Assembly: GCF_021155775.2 (NCBI RefSeq)
Contig: NC_060232.1
Location: forward strand, 24,931,922-24,995,921
DNA length: 64,000 nucleotides
Direction of reading: 5' to 3'
DNA from: Neodiprion pinetum
Taxonomy: Eukaryota; Arthropoda; Insecta; Hymenoptera; Diprionidae
Shown: in pieces, positions 48,795 to 61,523 of the stretch
Position numbering within the stretch: position 1 is the stretch's first letter
How the letters are laid out: each line of letters opens with the position of its first letter
The notes under the pieces: model-generated
Told to the model about the DNA's origin: nothing
Databases searched by the model: none
The model's input: only the letters and a program-made list of their open reading frames with translations
Translations under genes and position numbers: made by a program

Positions 48795-50651
48795 TTAATG
48801 GTTTTTCAACAAACCTTTCCTTATCCAGGACGTCCTAACATCGTCTTTGCCTCTATAGGCAGAACGATATGTACAATTGTTCCATGTATCAGCTCTACCA
48901 AATTCAAAGATTTTGTTTCTCGTGTCATGCCATGTGTCGGGTACAGCTAAGTACTCACCGAAATCATAACATGAATAAGAGCGCTTGTCAATAATTTGCT
49001 CTTTTTTGGTTCTCAATGCCATTATCAGAGCACGTTCATTAGTGACTTCCTGAACTGGTCCGCATTGACAGACTTCTCGTTCTAGGTAAGCCGTCGTACG
49101 GGAAAAATTTTCAGGATTTGTTACGTCACGCTCCTGCCACCTTGCTGGAGCAACAGATCCGTTAACGGATTCAGAAATTTGGTTCGATAGGTTTATCACC
49201 TTCTCTGAAGCTCTTACAAAATAAGCAATACGCTCGAAAAGTCCCTCATTCATTTGGAACTGAAGAATACTAGCTTCGAAGTTGTCTTCATCTAATCCTA
49301 ACCCTTCGAGACTTTCTCTCTGTTCTGTAGTGAGAGTGGTAGACCTGCACCATCCGAGCAAGTTTTTAGTCGGCAATCCTGCATTTTCTTCTATAGGTCG
49401 AAGATTTTCGGGAAGATTCCAATTACGGCTTCGGGTTGGATCCCTCGTGTACATTAGATCTTCCAAGATTGCTTGAGATAATACTCGTGGTGCCAGTGAA
49501 GTTTCATATTTATAATGAGTTTTATCTGTCACTCGTCCAAAATGTCCATGATTGTTTGGCCAGACAGGGAAATGCACTTGGTATTTAGTAGTTGCGTAGT
49601 CAATGTTCCCTATTGAACACAGATATTCGTCAAGTGCCATTGGTATAGAGTAGTTGTCACTCTTTACGTATCGTAGAAATTGATCTTCTTTAAATGTTGT
49701 GTCGCCTCGATGTGATTTAATAGCTATCTGACGAGCATATAGGTGTTGCATAGCATACCAAGAGAACATTGTCTTTGATATGAACTTTGCGAACCCCTTA
49801 TATGCCGTACGTAGTATATCATACTGGCATTCGACTAGTGGAATATAACCTTCGGTGGACACTGCGAACATGTGGTACATGCTGTTCATAGAGCGTGATA
49901 GCTAAGAAAGGAGAGAAAAATAGATGTTAGTTCTGACGTTTGTTTGTATTAACCATACATAACCTCTTATTTCTTCTCAAAAGGATGGGTGTTGAGTATA
50001 CTGTATACTTCTTATTTTAGAGTTATTTTTCGGATAAGTAGTCTGTTATATACTATAATGCGAATTTTGTTGTACTCACTTGTCACCGAGGAGGTCAAAG
50101 CAGAGATGAGTAGGGAGATCTCCAACGCTCGGCTTTTCGTGATACCAGAGATGAGTAGGGAGATCTCCAACCACGGGTTCGATCGCAGTTTACTCTTTTT
50201 TTTTTTTTTTTTTTTAATTCAATCCCGGCTTTTGTTTTTGTATTTTCGGAGAGAAAAAACAAATGATAGAAAGAAAATTTCCAGAGCCGGTCGATTTTTT
50301 CCTTCTTTCCTTTTCCTTTTTTTCTACTGAACCCACCCTTTTTGTAGTGGGGGTAACCCAGAAGAGAACAAATAATTGAAACAATAAAATTCCGAGAGTG
50401 AATCGATTTGTTCCCCGCTTTTGGCGTCTCTTTTTTAATAAGGAAAAGTTTTGACAGTAATGGAAAATAGAGATTACTAAAAACAAATGTATTGTTTTTT
50501 AATAACACCGGCCCTCAAAAAAAAAAAAAAAGCGGCCTGTACTTACCCCTTTCCGGGGTGTACCTCTGCCCCTGCCTCTTGATCCTCTTCTTGATTCAAC
50601 ATTTGCAGTTTCTGAGGCAGATGTATTATTGGTTTGTGTTGTTGGTTCCAT
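48795..50651 (-). CDS. Unrecognised two-exon gene; possible captured viral structural gene
   Basis: Exon 1 is 50,651-50,547 (35 codons; starts MEPTTQTNN and ends in a basic GSRGRGRGTPRKG segment, GTAAGT donor). Exon 2 is 49,901-48,795 after a CTTTCTTAG acceptor. They join in phase 0 to give 403 residues. The 1.1-kb uninterrupted second exon with a separately spliced, Arg/Gly-rich start is unlike the neighbouring many-exon genes. The protein has no signal peptide, long hydrophobic segment or obvious enzymatic motif. It is rich in aromatic residues near the start (KFISKTMFSWYAMQHLYARQ) and contains a HFPVWPNNHGHFGRV segment. My impression is of a capsid- or nucleoprotein-like fold of an RNA virus, domesticated in the genome, but this is a guess; a lineage-specific cellular gene is the alternative. 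The frame is intact. Confidence 0.6.
50101..50171. repeat. Perfect 26-nt direct duplication in the orphan-gene intron
   Basis: CAGAGATGAGTAGGGAGATC plus TCCAAC occurs at 50,101-50,126 and again at 50,146-50,171. Each copy includes the palindrome GGAGATCTCC. A T20 tract follows at 50,196-50,215. Confidence 0.85.
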
Positions 50652-51648
50652 TTTTATTGTTTTGGTTTAAAGCAAATAAAATCCGAGCTCCGCTCAATAC
50701 CACAAATTATCTTATGAAAAAAAATTTGGGGGGGGATTACCGAGTGCAGGAAGATAATAAAACATATCGTAACTGATCAATATCATCTATTGTTTTGTAA
50801 GTCCCAATTATTGTCCTTTTCCTTATTGCTGCCTGATCACACACATATACCTGTGGGCTGAAGAAGACGTTGAAAATTCTTAATTGAACTAACGATATCG
50901 ACGAGATTAGACGTACAACAAATTCTATGATTAGATCTCCGTTGACCGATTGCATTGAACGAAAGCTTAAATAAAAGCTCTTCAAACCCAAGTTCTAAAT
51001 AAAATTCTGGAGTGTCGCAGTTGATAGTGAAAAGGGAGGAATAGGCATCGCTTCGGGGTAAAAAGACTGCGTAGGCTCGCACGTGAATTTTTGTATTTTT
51101 ATTTTTCAAACGTATTTGGCGCGAGTCTACTGAGTCTCTTGATACTGGGTACATATATTTATATACATTATACGTATAATGTATTTTATGGACAACAATA
51201 AGATAAATTCGTATCAGAAATCGCTTTAATTCTTCTTCACAAGTTGAATTATAGCAATAATATATGATATTTGACATTACACTTTGTACACTGATAGAAA
51301 ACATACATTTTTGTACAAATATAATTTTTTTAACGTATAGTTTAGCTAAAAAATTAATAAATATTCAAGTATTCTATTGGTTTGAATATTAATATAATAT
51401 TCATAAAACCCTACAAGAGTTGACAATACGGATTGTCTTCGGATTATATGACTCGTATATTTTGAATCTTCAAAGGTATGCCGTCCCAATTGAATAACTG
51501 CTCCTCTTGTAATGACTGCTTTCAATCTTTTGTCAGTCAGCATATGTTTATCTCCAAATACTCATGTATTATATTGCTCCTACAACCCTTGGTGCAACTA
51601 GCAATTCAGTTCCTACGTGTGCAAACCACTGCACAGTTATAATTTCGT
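50652..51648. other. Intergenic between the orphan gene and lebercilin
   Basis: Contains the presumed promoter of the minus-strand orphan on its left and the lebercilin 3' UTR on its right. No recognised coding frame. Confidence 0.5.
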
Positions 51649-54600
51649 TTAGTGCATCTTTGTACATCCATTTCGAGATTTTGTGTCACCTTTGGCATCT
51701 CCAAATAATTCTTTTATAAGATCATCTTTTTTCTTGGTATGAGTTGGTACGCCACGATACAGGTTTTCGGTTATTTGCGATCTGCTGCTTCCGATACCAC
51801 GTTGGGACTTTTGCAAATCCAGAAACTCGACATTTTCATTGTTATCGATAGCTTTCATCGCAGCTAGTAACTTTTCTTTGTTGTAACTTATCATTTTTGC
51901 CTCTGCAGACATTTCTTCCTTGTATGCAGGAGTCTTCTTCTGAACAGTTTTATCCAAGGTTTTACTCTTTTTAGCGAGATCTATTTCTTGCTCTGTATGG
52001 TTAGACATCTTTTTCAAATTATCCATTTTCATTATACCGTTTGGCTTTGACTGCAATTTTAGACTTTCATTTATTTGTTTCTTGGTTTCTAGTACCATAC
52101 TTTGAAGTGCAGCTTGTGTGGCATCTATATCACCCAAATCGTTCTCAATGCTTGATGTAAACTTGCTCCCAACACCTGGGTATGATGCAAGCAGATCCTT
52201 TTCCATTAAAGTTTTATTTTTTTCAAGAGTTTTTTCATCTAACTTACATTCACTTGCTTGTGATTCCTCAGTTTCAAGTCTACTGGATGACCTGCGATCT
52301 TTATTTGCTGCAGTTCCAAGCGCCTCTATTCCTAGGTTCATACTTCCCAGAGAAATCGAGTTTCTTCGTGGTTGTGTGAACTTCTTACCTTCTTTGTTAT
52401 CAATTTCATGTAATTTCTGTTCAATGTTTTCTTTCAAATTATCTCTGCTGCTCAGAGGTAAAGAAAGCTTTTTATTATTTAACAATTTTTTTACCTCATC
52501 GTCGTCAACTCTTTGTACAACTTTTTGTTCTAATATCACACCATCTTCCAATTCACTCTCCAAAGCCAGAATTTGCTTTTCGGATGTTTCACGCTCCCTC
52601 ATAATCTTTTCCTGTAATTCACTCCAAGACTTGGTTATATCCATTAAATGTTGCTTCCCACCTTCATATGTATTGTCCGGTGATTTTGAATGTACACCTT
52701 CATTGGTATTAGTCGAAAGAATTGGGCTTCTGGAAATCCTACGTTTGACATCCAAACTTTTGGGTACCTTCGACTTGGTTTGTTTTGCATGTTTCTCTGT
52801 TTCCGAACCTGAATCAGATTGATTATTAACATCAAATTTAAAAAACTCTTCGTTCAGATGATGAAGATTTTCACTTTCGGAATCCTCCGGTGCGTTCTTA
52901 AGAACAAAACCATATTTGTCTTGTTCTTTATTTGATTCAGATCCACTGTCAGTTTCAGAATCACTTTCCGATATTCCAGCAGCTGCCCTGAGCTGCCGCA
53001 TTTCAGCTTTGCACTCAGCTTTACTGAAACTTTTCTTTGACAATTCTTGCATAATGGATTCTCGTTTAAACTTGAGCTTCTCATTAACGAACCTCTCCAA
53101 TTCTTCTTCGGTAAATGCTTTTCTACTTTCTTTTTCTTGACTCAATGTTTTACCATCGATATTGGTTGAAATTTTTTTTACCAGTCTGGAAAAGTTATCG
53201 ATACTTGAAGATAATCAGGATATGTAAATTAAAAAATTGAAACCGTTATGAGGCAATATATCTGTAATAACACATACCTTGCATGTAATTCTTTGGAAGC
53301 TATAGTCGGGTCGACTTCATTTTGTTGGTTTTGCTCTGTATGGTGAATAGTTTCATCTTCGGATTCACTTTCGTTAGTCGAATAGCCAAATTCTTTTCTA
53401 AGTTCTCTCGGTAATTTGTAGGCACCGCCTTTGTTTCGCTTTGCCAGATCCTGTTTGAGATTCAATAATTCTGATCCATACCCACTGACATCTTGCTGAT
53501 TTGAGCTAGCGTATAAATTCTGGAAACGTTCAGGATCAAGGGAATTTTCGGTATGTTCACTTTCTTCAAATTCCGTTTCATTCAATCTTTCTCTTAATTT
53601 ATCTCGAGCGCTCAATTTCTGTGTTAAAGGAGATCTTTGCAGTCTGAATTTACGGACTTGATCCAAGCTGGCCATTGTCTCTGTTTTCGGAGCTACCGAT
53701 GAAGCATCCACTGTCAAGTTTGGGACAGTTTCACTTATTTTTGCATTCACATCTGTTTCACACTCTTCTAGTGTTGACTGCAAATGTGTAAACATTTTCG
53801 TAAATTTTTTGTTCAGTTTCAAAATATCTATCATTACTTTAATGAAGTTGAAGATGTTGATTCTTACCAAAGTTTTATCTGTCATTTCATGATCTTGAAT
53901 ATTTCTATTTCTGATAACAGTTTTTCTAAGTTCTGTGGCATTGCTGTAATAAATAGTCAATACCATTATTACAAATACTTGTATCACAGAAAAAGTATCG
54001 TGAAATTTCAAAGTAACATATGATTAAGAACTTTCTACAGATTTTATCATTCGCTTCAAAATTGTTGAACACTATTCTTTCATGCAAAGAATAACATGTA
54101 TTTGAAGGATTAATGTATATACATTCCTTGTTCTTTTCTATTTCTAGTCTGCTAGTTTCATTATATCTCACCTTCCGTCACCTGCTAAATTCGTAAGCGA
54201 TTGACTAGTCATATTTTTACGTTTGTTGAAGACCGGTAACTGGCCACTATAGTACAACTTCTTTTCTCTGTTATCTAATAAATCTTCTAAGCATTTCAGT
54301 TTCTCCATAGTTTTATTCAAATGCCTCTGTGCTATTTTATTTTTAGCTATTTCAGCATTCAACTGATGTTTCAAACTTTTACTCTCAAGTGCCAATTTTC
54401 TGTGCAACATCTGTTGGGGGGAAAAATAATCAGTTGGTTGATAATTAACTGAATGAAATCTGACACGACCAAGATTTTAAGCATCTAAATATCATGACAA
54501 GAATTTTTTCGATTATGACTTTATTTTCAATCGTTACAAGTTCGCGTTCTAAATATACTAATCATGAGCATAAAAACTGGTTAAAATTTGAAGATATTAA

Positions 54601-55317
54601 ATACCTGAATGGTTTCATTCTGTCGTTTGATTCTATGATTCAAATCTGAGACTTGGCCTTGCAGTTTTTCTCTTTCACCGAGACTGCGATCCTTGCTCAA
54701 TTGCAAAAGATGTTTATTTTGCGCCTATATAAATGTTGAGGATGATCAGGGATTGATAATATGTCGATAAAAATTGTTGCTGTCCCATTCAAACAAATAC
54801 CTGAAGATTATGTAGCTCGTTTTCTTTCTCCTTTAACAAATCACAAGTGTCTTTATGTTGAGCTTTAAGTTTCTTATACTTTGTTTGAAGAACCCTAAGC
54901 TCTTCATGGTGTGAATTAATGATACGTGGTAACTCAGCGTTGGTTCCTTCGTAACGTCGTAGTGCCGAGTCTTGTCGTTTCTGCAGTGCTTTCAAGAGCC
55001 TGTTTTCATTGGCCAATTCCTATAAAATGAATATTATTCAATTAAGTTCAAACTGAGATCGTGCTTTTTGCACATACTACATGCAATCATTGGTAAAGAA
55101 GAACCGTTTGACATACGTTCAAGTGGTAATGTGCATCGGTTAATTGATTTTGCAGTTGTTTCACACGCAACATTTTTGCTGAGAGCACTCTTTGCCCCAC
55201 AGGATTTCTCGCCAAAGACTTTGTAGGCTCAGTGAGGGTAAATACCCGTGCGCTGTTTTTGTAATACGGTCCGCCTGTTGATATATGTTTCATATTGTAG
55301 TGCACATTATCAAGCAT
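51649..55317 (-). CDS. LCA5: Lebercilin (LCA5-like) ciliary coiled-coil protein
   Basis: Seven exons (55,317-55,117; 55,019-54,801; 54,724-54,605; 54,410-54,172; 53,943-53,868; 53,777-53,278; 53,185-51,649) total 2,892 nt and close exactly as 963 residues. The conserved lebercilin block starts at QRVLSAKMLRVKQLQNQL and continues as a long coiled coil over exons 1-4 (for example NENRLLKALQKRQDSALRRY, ELRVLQTKYKKLK, TMEKLKCLEDLL). The rest is an acidic Ser/Glu-rich, low-complexity region. Two short conserved-looking motifs lie near the C-terminus, KEKLLAAMKAIDNN and KKKDDLIKELFGDA, the latter like the Leu-rich LFG motif of vertebrate lebercilin. Family members sit at the ciliary base and axoneme and bind intraflagellar transport proteins. 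An in-frame stop lies just upstream of the first ATG. The long plus-strand frame at 52,118-52,822 is its antisense shadow. Confidence 0.88.
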
Positions 55318-57763
55318 GTTTACTGGAATTAGTGAACTACTGTTTTAAAGTGCAATTGAAAGACCTGTGAACATCTTACATTTGCGATTTTGTATCTTTC
55401 AAAGTCTACAGCAATTGCATAGGTAATATGCTGTCGTTTATTACATTTTATGGAGAATTACTTACATTTTCATTTACGGCAATCGGAAAAATTCAATTCA
55501 CAAATACAAACGATGGTAACGGTAATGAAAACAAAATAGTACTTGTAATAAAAAAGCTGGAAAGCTCCGACGAGGTAATTTGTCAAAATAATTGCCTTAT
55601 ATTTTAGATGAAAATGAATCACATTGAAGCAAAAGTACTTGTTGCATTCAAATTGAAGTACCTTCTGTTATTGATTTTGATGGTATGCGAAAGCTCAATT
55701 GATGTGAAAACTGACAAGCATGACTATTGTCTTATTTTATTTTACGAGTCGATGAAAATTGATTTACTGTTGTGAGAAGTGCGCAAGTTATCTGAAAAAC
55801 CTTGATTTAATAAAATTGTTCCTACAATTCTTCAACTTTGATCTTTACTTTTTTTTGTCATTCATTTACATGCCTAACAATACAATATTTTTTCACACAT
55901 ACGAACCGAGTAAAGGATGTAACTGCTTTCGTTTGGCTAAAAGAATAGCAGCACTTTTGCATGCCGATTGACTTTTTATTGAAGCTGCTGTAATGCTTGG
56001 TTCGTCGCCAATTTTCCTAAAAAATTTCAATTCCCATGATATACCTTCAGCAGATAAACAAACTTTGATTACGATATATAATAATGATTTTTTATGTCCG
56101 CGGTCTAATGTTAATTAGATCACATTACACTATGAGCATGTATTGAATCACTAGATATGAGTAAGTAACATCACATGGTGGAAGCCAAATAACGTTTAGC
56201 AGTTAAGCGCGGAGAAATAAATAAGAAAAAGGAAAATAGGTGGAATCAGAAAGTATAAATGTAGTAAACAATAATTAAAATATACTGTCAGAAATTAATA
56301 ATTATAAATTAAAAATTGCACCTAATGGATACGTGTTTACCTAGTGAGCTGCTTACACTCATCTGAGCATACTACAGGTAGTGCTGGCACTTCGGTTTGC
56401 ATTTTGCGACAAGCACTACTAGAATTGGTTATTAGATTTCTACATTGCAAGCATATTTCCGGACATTATATTTTTTGGATTACATGCAATTGACAGAAAC
56501 ACATTGCTGGTTGATTGGCATCCATGATTGTTTTTAAATAGTTACCATAGTAACACGCCATATGCATTATATATTGACCAATGATTGATTTTCACAAGGT
56601 ATTTTTCTGTGTAAAACGTTCGTAGTTTTTGAAAATTAAACTGAAAAATTATTACCTGATAATACAATGGAACACCAGATCTACTGAATAATATAAGATT
56701 GTTTGAATAGTAGTTCAGAGAATTATCCTACAAAAGAATAAAAATTAGTTTACTTGGTTACATAATTGCAAAGTGATTTTTTATTTGATCTTTTGGTAAA
56801 ATATTTTGAACAAGAATGATGTAACAAGTTTTTTTATTTGGTATTACTTTGAATTCTATGGTACATAACAACCCAGAATGAAATCTTATTAGCTATAAAA
56901 TGTATACTGTAGCACAACAGTAACATAACAATAATAAAACTTAGAGAAATAATTACCTACATAATTAAGAAGTTTAGTGGAGAACTGCATGTAAAAGATA
57001 AACTGAAAGTTTTGGATTGTATACCGCGGATTCTTATTATCAATTATATTAAGGAAAAGTAGTGTAAGGTGTTCAAATATTACAGTGATTGACGGTATGT
57101 TCGAGGGATTCGTCAATATTGATAGCCATCTATTTTATAAAAAATATACTTCTACATTGTTAAATAATCTACGTTTAAATTATCAAATTGCCAAAAACAT
57201 CCCAAAACATTTGGTAGTATGATACAGTCTAACTCTTTTTAAAGTAATTTATACTTTGAATTTCTGTACAACTCTATTTACATTTTTATCAACTATACAT
57301 GTATATTCATTAGAGGACAACAACGTGTGGAGAAAATATTTACAATACTCTTATAGGAACACTCTTATAGGATAACTGTGTATTATCTCAGTCCTAGTGC
57401 CAGAGTGAGGTCAGTCGTAACACTGATAAGACCTTATTCCACATCGATCTGAGTACAGAGTTTGTAAGAAATCTACAGTATTGAATCAGTGTTAATAAAC
57501 ATTGGAAAAGGCGTATCTTTGCAACATCAGTGGGCTTATTTGTAAAGTTTGCAACTATGTGCAGTTCTATAAGAATCAAATAGTCAATAATCTGTGTAAT
57601 GGCGAGCATCAACAATTGTCATTGGTAAGCAAAAACGGAAAATGCACCTTTTATAGCTGCAAAGCTTGCAAATGAGCCGACTAGGCAAAAACTGTAATAT
57701 TGCCAGAATAATTTTTAAAATGTAGATAACTACTGTGATACTCAATTCATGCACTCAGTGAGC
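55318..57763. other. Intergenic between lebercilin and ABCB7
   Basis: Very AT-rich. It includes the lebercilin promoter (left) and the ABCB7 3' UTR (right). I see no coding exon. Confidence 0.5.
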
Positions 57764-60700
57764 TTAATTGTTAGCGTCAACTTTTTTTTTAGTCATGCCC
57801 ATGTGCTGAGCTTCCCAAAGCCTATTGTACAAGGAATTTGGTTTGGCAATTAATTCGCTATGTGTTCCTTGCTCGACTAATTTTCCACCATCCAGGACTA
57901 AAATCTCATCGGCATCCATAACAGTTGACAAACGATGCGCGATCACTATTGATGTACGTCCTACCGTTGCACGCCTTAAAGCCTCCAAAATATTCTATGG
58001 AAAACATGAGGAAATATAAGAAACATCTAAAAATTAAGTACTATTACAATTTTTTTTTCAAAGAATATATCGAAGAAACGTACTTGTTATATATGAAACT
58101 AATGATATGAATTTAAATGCTTACATGTTCCGTTATTGAGTCTAGAGAAGACGTAGCTTCGTCGAATACCAAGATGGGGCTGTTTTTCAATATTGCCCTA
58201 GCTATCGCGACTCTTTGTTTCTCACCTCCACTTAATTTTAATCCACGTTCTCCGACTTGAGTCTGATAGCCTTTGGGCCATTTCAAAATAGATGCATGCA
58301 AATTGGCCATTTCTGTTGCCTTATATACATCTTCTTCAGTGCTACTGAGATTTCCATAATGTAAATTGTAAAATATCGTATCATGAAAGAGCACAGAATC
58401 CTAAAAAAATAAAAAATGACTGAGTAGGTCTGATACGTCTGCTAACGTTTGTAAATTTTTTGAGTTAAGTTGGGATCAATCCTATTTACATGGTAAACTT
58501 TACGGTTCCAGAGATTATTAAACATGAATTATAAATAGTTTGGTAATCTTTTAGTATTTTTTATATTTTACCTGTGGTACAATAGCTATTGATTTTCTAA
58601 GATCATCCATATTGACATCGCGAATATTTTGGCCATTTATGTATATGTCACCTTCCTGTGGTTCAAAGAACCGATAGAGTAATCTAACAATAGATGACTT
58701 TCTAAACACACAAAAGGCGGTAGTCATTGCGGTGAAACATGTCATAAGATCAAGAGAATTATGATGATGAATGAAAACTTTAAAATGGAATCATCTTTAA
58801 AATATTGCTGATCATATTGAAATAAACATTTTCTACAAACACATGGCAATCTTACCCTGAACCTGAGCCACCAACTATAGCAACTTTTTTACCACTTGGA
58901 ATAGTGAAATTCAGATCTTGAAAGATTGGTTTTCCTTCAATATATTGGAAGTTCACATTTTTGAAAGTGATTTCTGAAGTACTCGGCGTAACAAGAAAAG
59001 GTATGGTCTTTTCCTTATTCTGTTAAAATTAAATTCAAACAGTAAGTCTACACCTGTAGCTTTTTTGACTGTAATTCAGAATGCGTATCATAAATCATGA
59101 GTTATTTAGCAATATTTTTATACCTTGATTGAACTGTCCATCATCATTAATGTGAACATGGTTTGCATATCTATAAGCGCCTGCCTGACTTCTCGATATA
59201 CCGAGCCAAGAAATCCTAGTGGAACTGATAATTGAAATAGTAATGCGTTGACCATCACTAAATCACCAACGGTCATTGTTCCTATGTAAATATATAGAAC
59301 AGAGTGAATATAGACTGTACCAAGTTAAATCAGTTGCAAACTATTCATCATGAACTGTAGGAAGAGTATCTTTCTTCAACAGTTGCGTTATTTTTATCTC
59401 AACTAGTATTGAAAATGCTTACCATTGACTATGTTTTTAGCGGTCAAAACCATTATCAAGCTCAAGGCACCACTAAATATGGCATGCTGTCCAAAATTTA
59501 ACATTGCTAAACTGGTACTAGTTTTTAAAGAGGCTGCTTCATATTTTTTCAATGATTGATTGTATCTGTCGGCTTCGTACTGTTCGTTATTGAAATACTG
59601 AAAAATTCACAATTTCACAATACGGAACAAGTTCTACCAGAAATGAATAACTGCGATTTCTAGACACAAAACTAAAGTTTCAACTTCGGATGATGAATTC
59701 TGTACAATGTGTCAGACCATGCAACTGAGTATTAAAAGTGCAATTATTTCCGAGTAACATTATAAGGACATGATTTCTATCAACTCACTTTCACTGTTTC
59801 ATAATTGATGAGGGAATCAATTGCTTTATTGCCAGCTTCGTTTTCAGCTTGATTCATGTACACCCGAAACTTTGTCCTCCATTGTGTCACGCTCAGGGTG
59901 TAAGCTGTATAAATTCCTACGCACCCCAGAGCAACGGCAGCAAACTCGGGCCCGCATTTAACGCCCAGAATGGTACTCACTAGTGCAAGTTCAAATATCG
60001 TTGGGACAACGTTGAACACCATGGCAGTCAGCACGAAATTTATACCTCGACTGCCTCGGTCTATTGTCTATATTTCACACATTAGTAACATTTGAACAAA
60101 AGTTAATTTCGATCTTATCAATCCGGCCATAGCTTACGAGTCTGAGGACTAAAATTAGCATGTTACCTTGGAAAGGGCGCCCGTTTGTCTGCCCAAGTGA
60201 AATGCCAAATCCATGTTATGCAAATGGAGAAATACGTTCTTAGCTATTTTACGTATCGAATGCTGCGCCACCTTGGCAAATACTGCATTTCGCAGTTCAT
60301 TTATTCCAGCTGCACCAGCACGCGCTATTCCATCTGTATAAAAATATTTCGTCAAACGGACAAAGGAGACATCTTAAAAGCTGGATTAAAATTTGGTTTT
60401 CTTAATCATATTCTATTTGAGTGATCTTTACAGCCAATGAGTAGGGACGTTCCTACGGTAGCCACCGTTTCGGGAGCTGTAGCCATGCTTAGTACAGGTT
60501 CGCCACCAACCGCTACCATTTGAGTATTCAATGTGTCAATAGCATATTTGAATATAAATGGTACGGTGACGTTCAAAACTTTTGCACCAACTAGAAGACC
60601 TAGTGCTAATTGAACTCTTCGCCTTATCGCTGGATCATCCTAAATACAAAAATAATTGCTACAGAGTATACAAACTAATAGTAAGTTACCAGTAATTACC

Positions 60701-61151
60701 AATTTGCTGTTGTGTAAATATCGCTTTCAGCAGTAATTAATTGACAATTATCATAGTAGATTGGTGGATATCTGAGATTTTGGATTGTTTCATTGGTATA
60801 GTTGAAGTTTCATATACCTTTGGCCAAATATAACTGAGCATTCCCTTAATCATGTCTTGGCTTGTGACTGGAGGCCGATCTCCAAAGTTGATAGCGTCTC
60901 TACTCATACTCGACACTCCAGGGTGGAAACAGTTTCGCTTTTGTTGACCTGGTTTACCACCAGTTACACCGGTTACTACCGATGAAATTTTAACCGGTGT
61001 GACCACAGGTTTTGATTGTGGTACATTTTTCTTCTTTTGCGCTCGGTCGATGACATTGCCACTACAGTACTGAAATTAACAAAAAAGAATGAATACTTAC
61101 ATCAATTCGTCTTCCACTTTTTAGTTTTCTATAATTTTTTCCCTTTTTTCT
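57764..61151 (-). CDS. ABCB7: Mitochondrial iron-sulfur cluster ABC transporter ABCB7 (Atm1 type), 5' end incomplete
   Basis: Ten firm exons (61,069-60,818; 60,639-60,432; 60,333-60,167; 60,067-59,789; 59,597-59,423; 59,281-59,124; 59,019-58,856; 58,701-58,572; 58,400-58,125; 57,994-57,764) join in frame to give 679 residues. ABCB7 is an inner-membrane homodimer exporting a glutathione-linked sulfur or Fe-S precursor for cytosolic Fe-S assembly and heme balance. Landmarks are IRKIAKNVFLHLHNMDLAFH, GRQTGALSKTIDRG, SLINYETVKYFNNEQYEADR, Walker A GGSGSGKSS split by an intron, signature LSGGEKQRVAIARAILK, Walker B ILVFDEATSSLDS and the H-loop IVIAHRLSTV. An upstream 51-nt exon at 61,151-61,101 (basic, RKKGKNYRKL; GTAAGT donor, TGTACAG acceptor) fits phase 0 and is tentative. 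The initiating ATG and presequence exon were not located. Confidence 0.94.
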
Positions 61152-61523
61152 CTGTACAGAATACAAATGTTGCAGATAAAATTCAACTGAAGGTGTATGG
61201 ATTGATACGATTTTGATAGTAATTTGAAGTCAGCTTTAATGTAAAAAACTCTGATATTATTTGACCCTAAAATCAGGCTGACCTCGTAGTGCACCTCGAG
61301 ATTTTTGTCAACCTTTGCACAAATTTGGTTGAAATTGCATCATTGGCTCAAAATTGGACAAGCTCTTTTTAGTTGTAACTCATTTTATTCTTCAAATACT
61401 TATTTTATTCTACATCATATATACAGGCAAAAAAATAATAATACATGTGTAAAAGTATAGCTGTGTATGAATATTTTATGTAACAACATAGAAACATTAC
61501 TCAAACATCATTTTTCAGGCAAT
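61152..61523. other. Short gap between ABCB7 and SETD4
   Basis: Holds the SETD4 3' UTR and possibly the ABCB7 promoter or first exon. A minus-strand ATG near 61,342 opens only a 10-11 codon frame, so the ABCB7 start remains unplaced. Confidence 0.4.

Noticed and set aside
52118..52822. 234-codon plus-strand open frame
   Set aside because: It is the antisense shadow of the large lebercilin exon; serine/leucine-rich as expected for the complement of Glu/Lys-rich coding.
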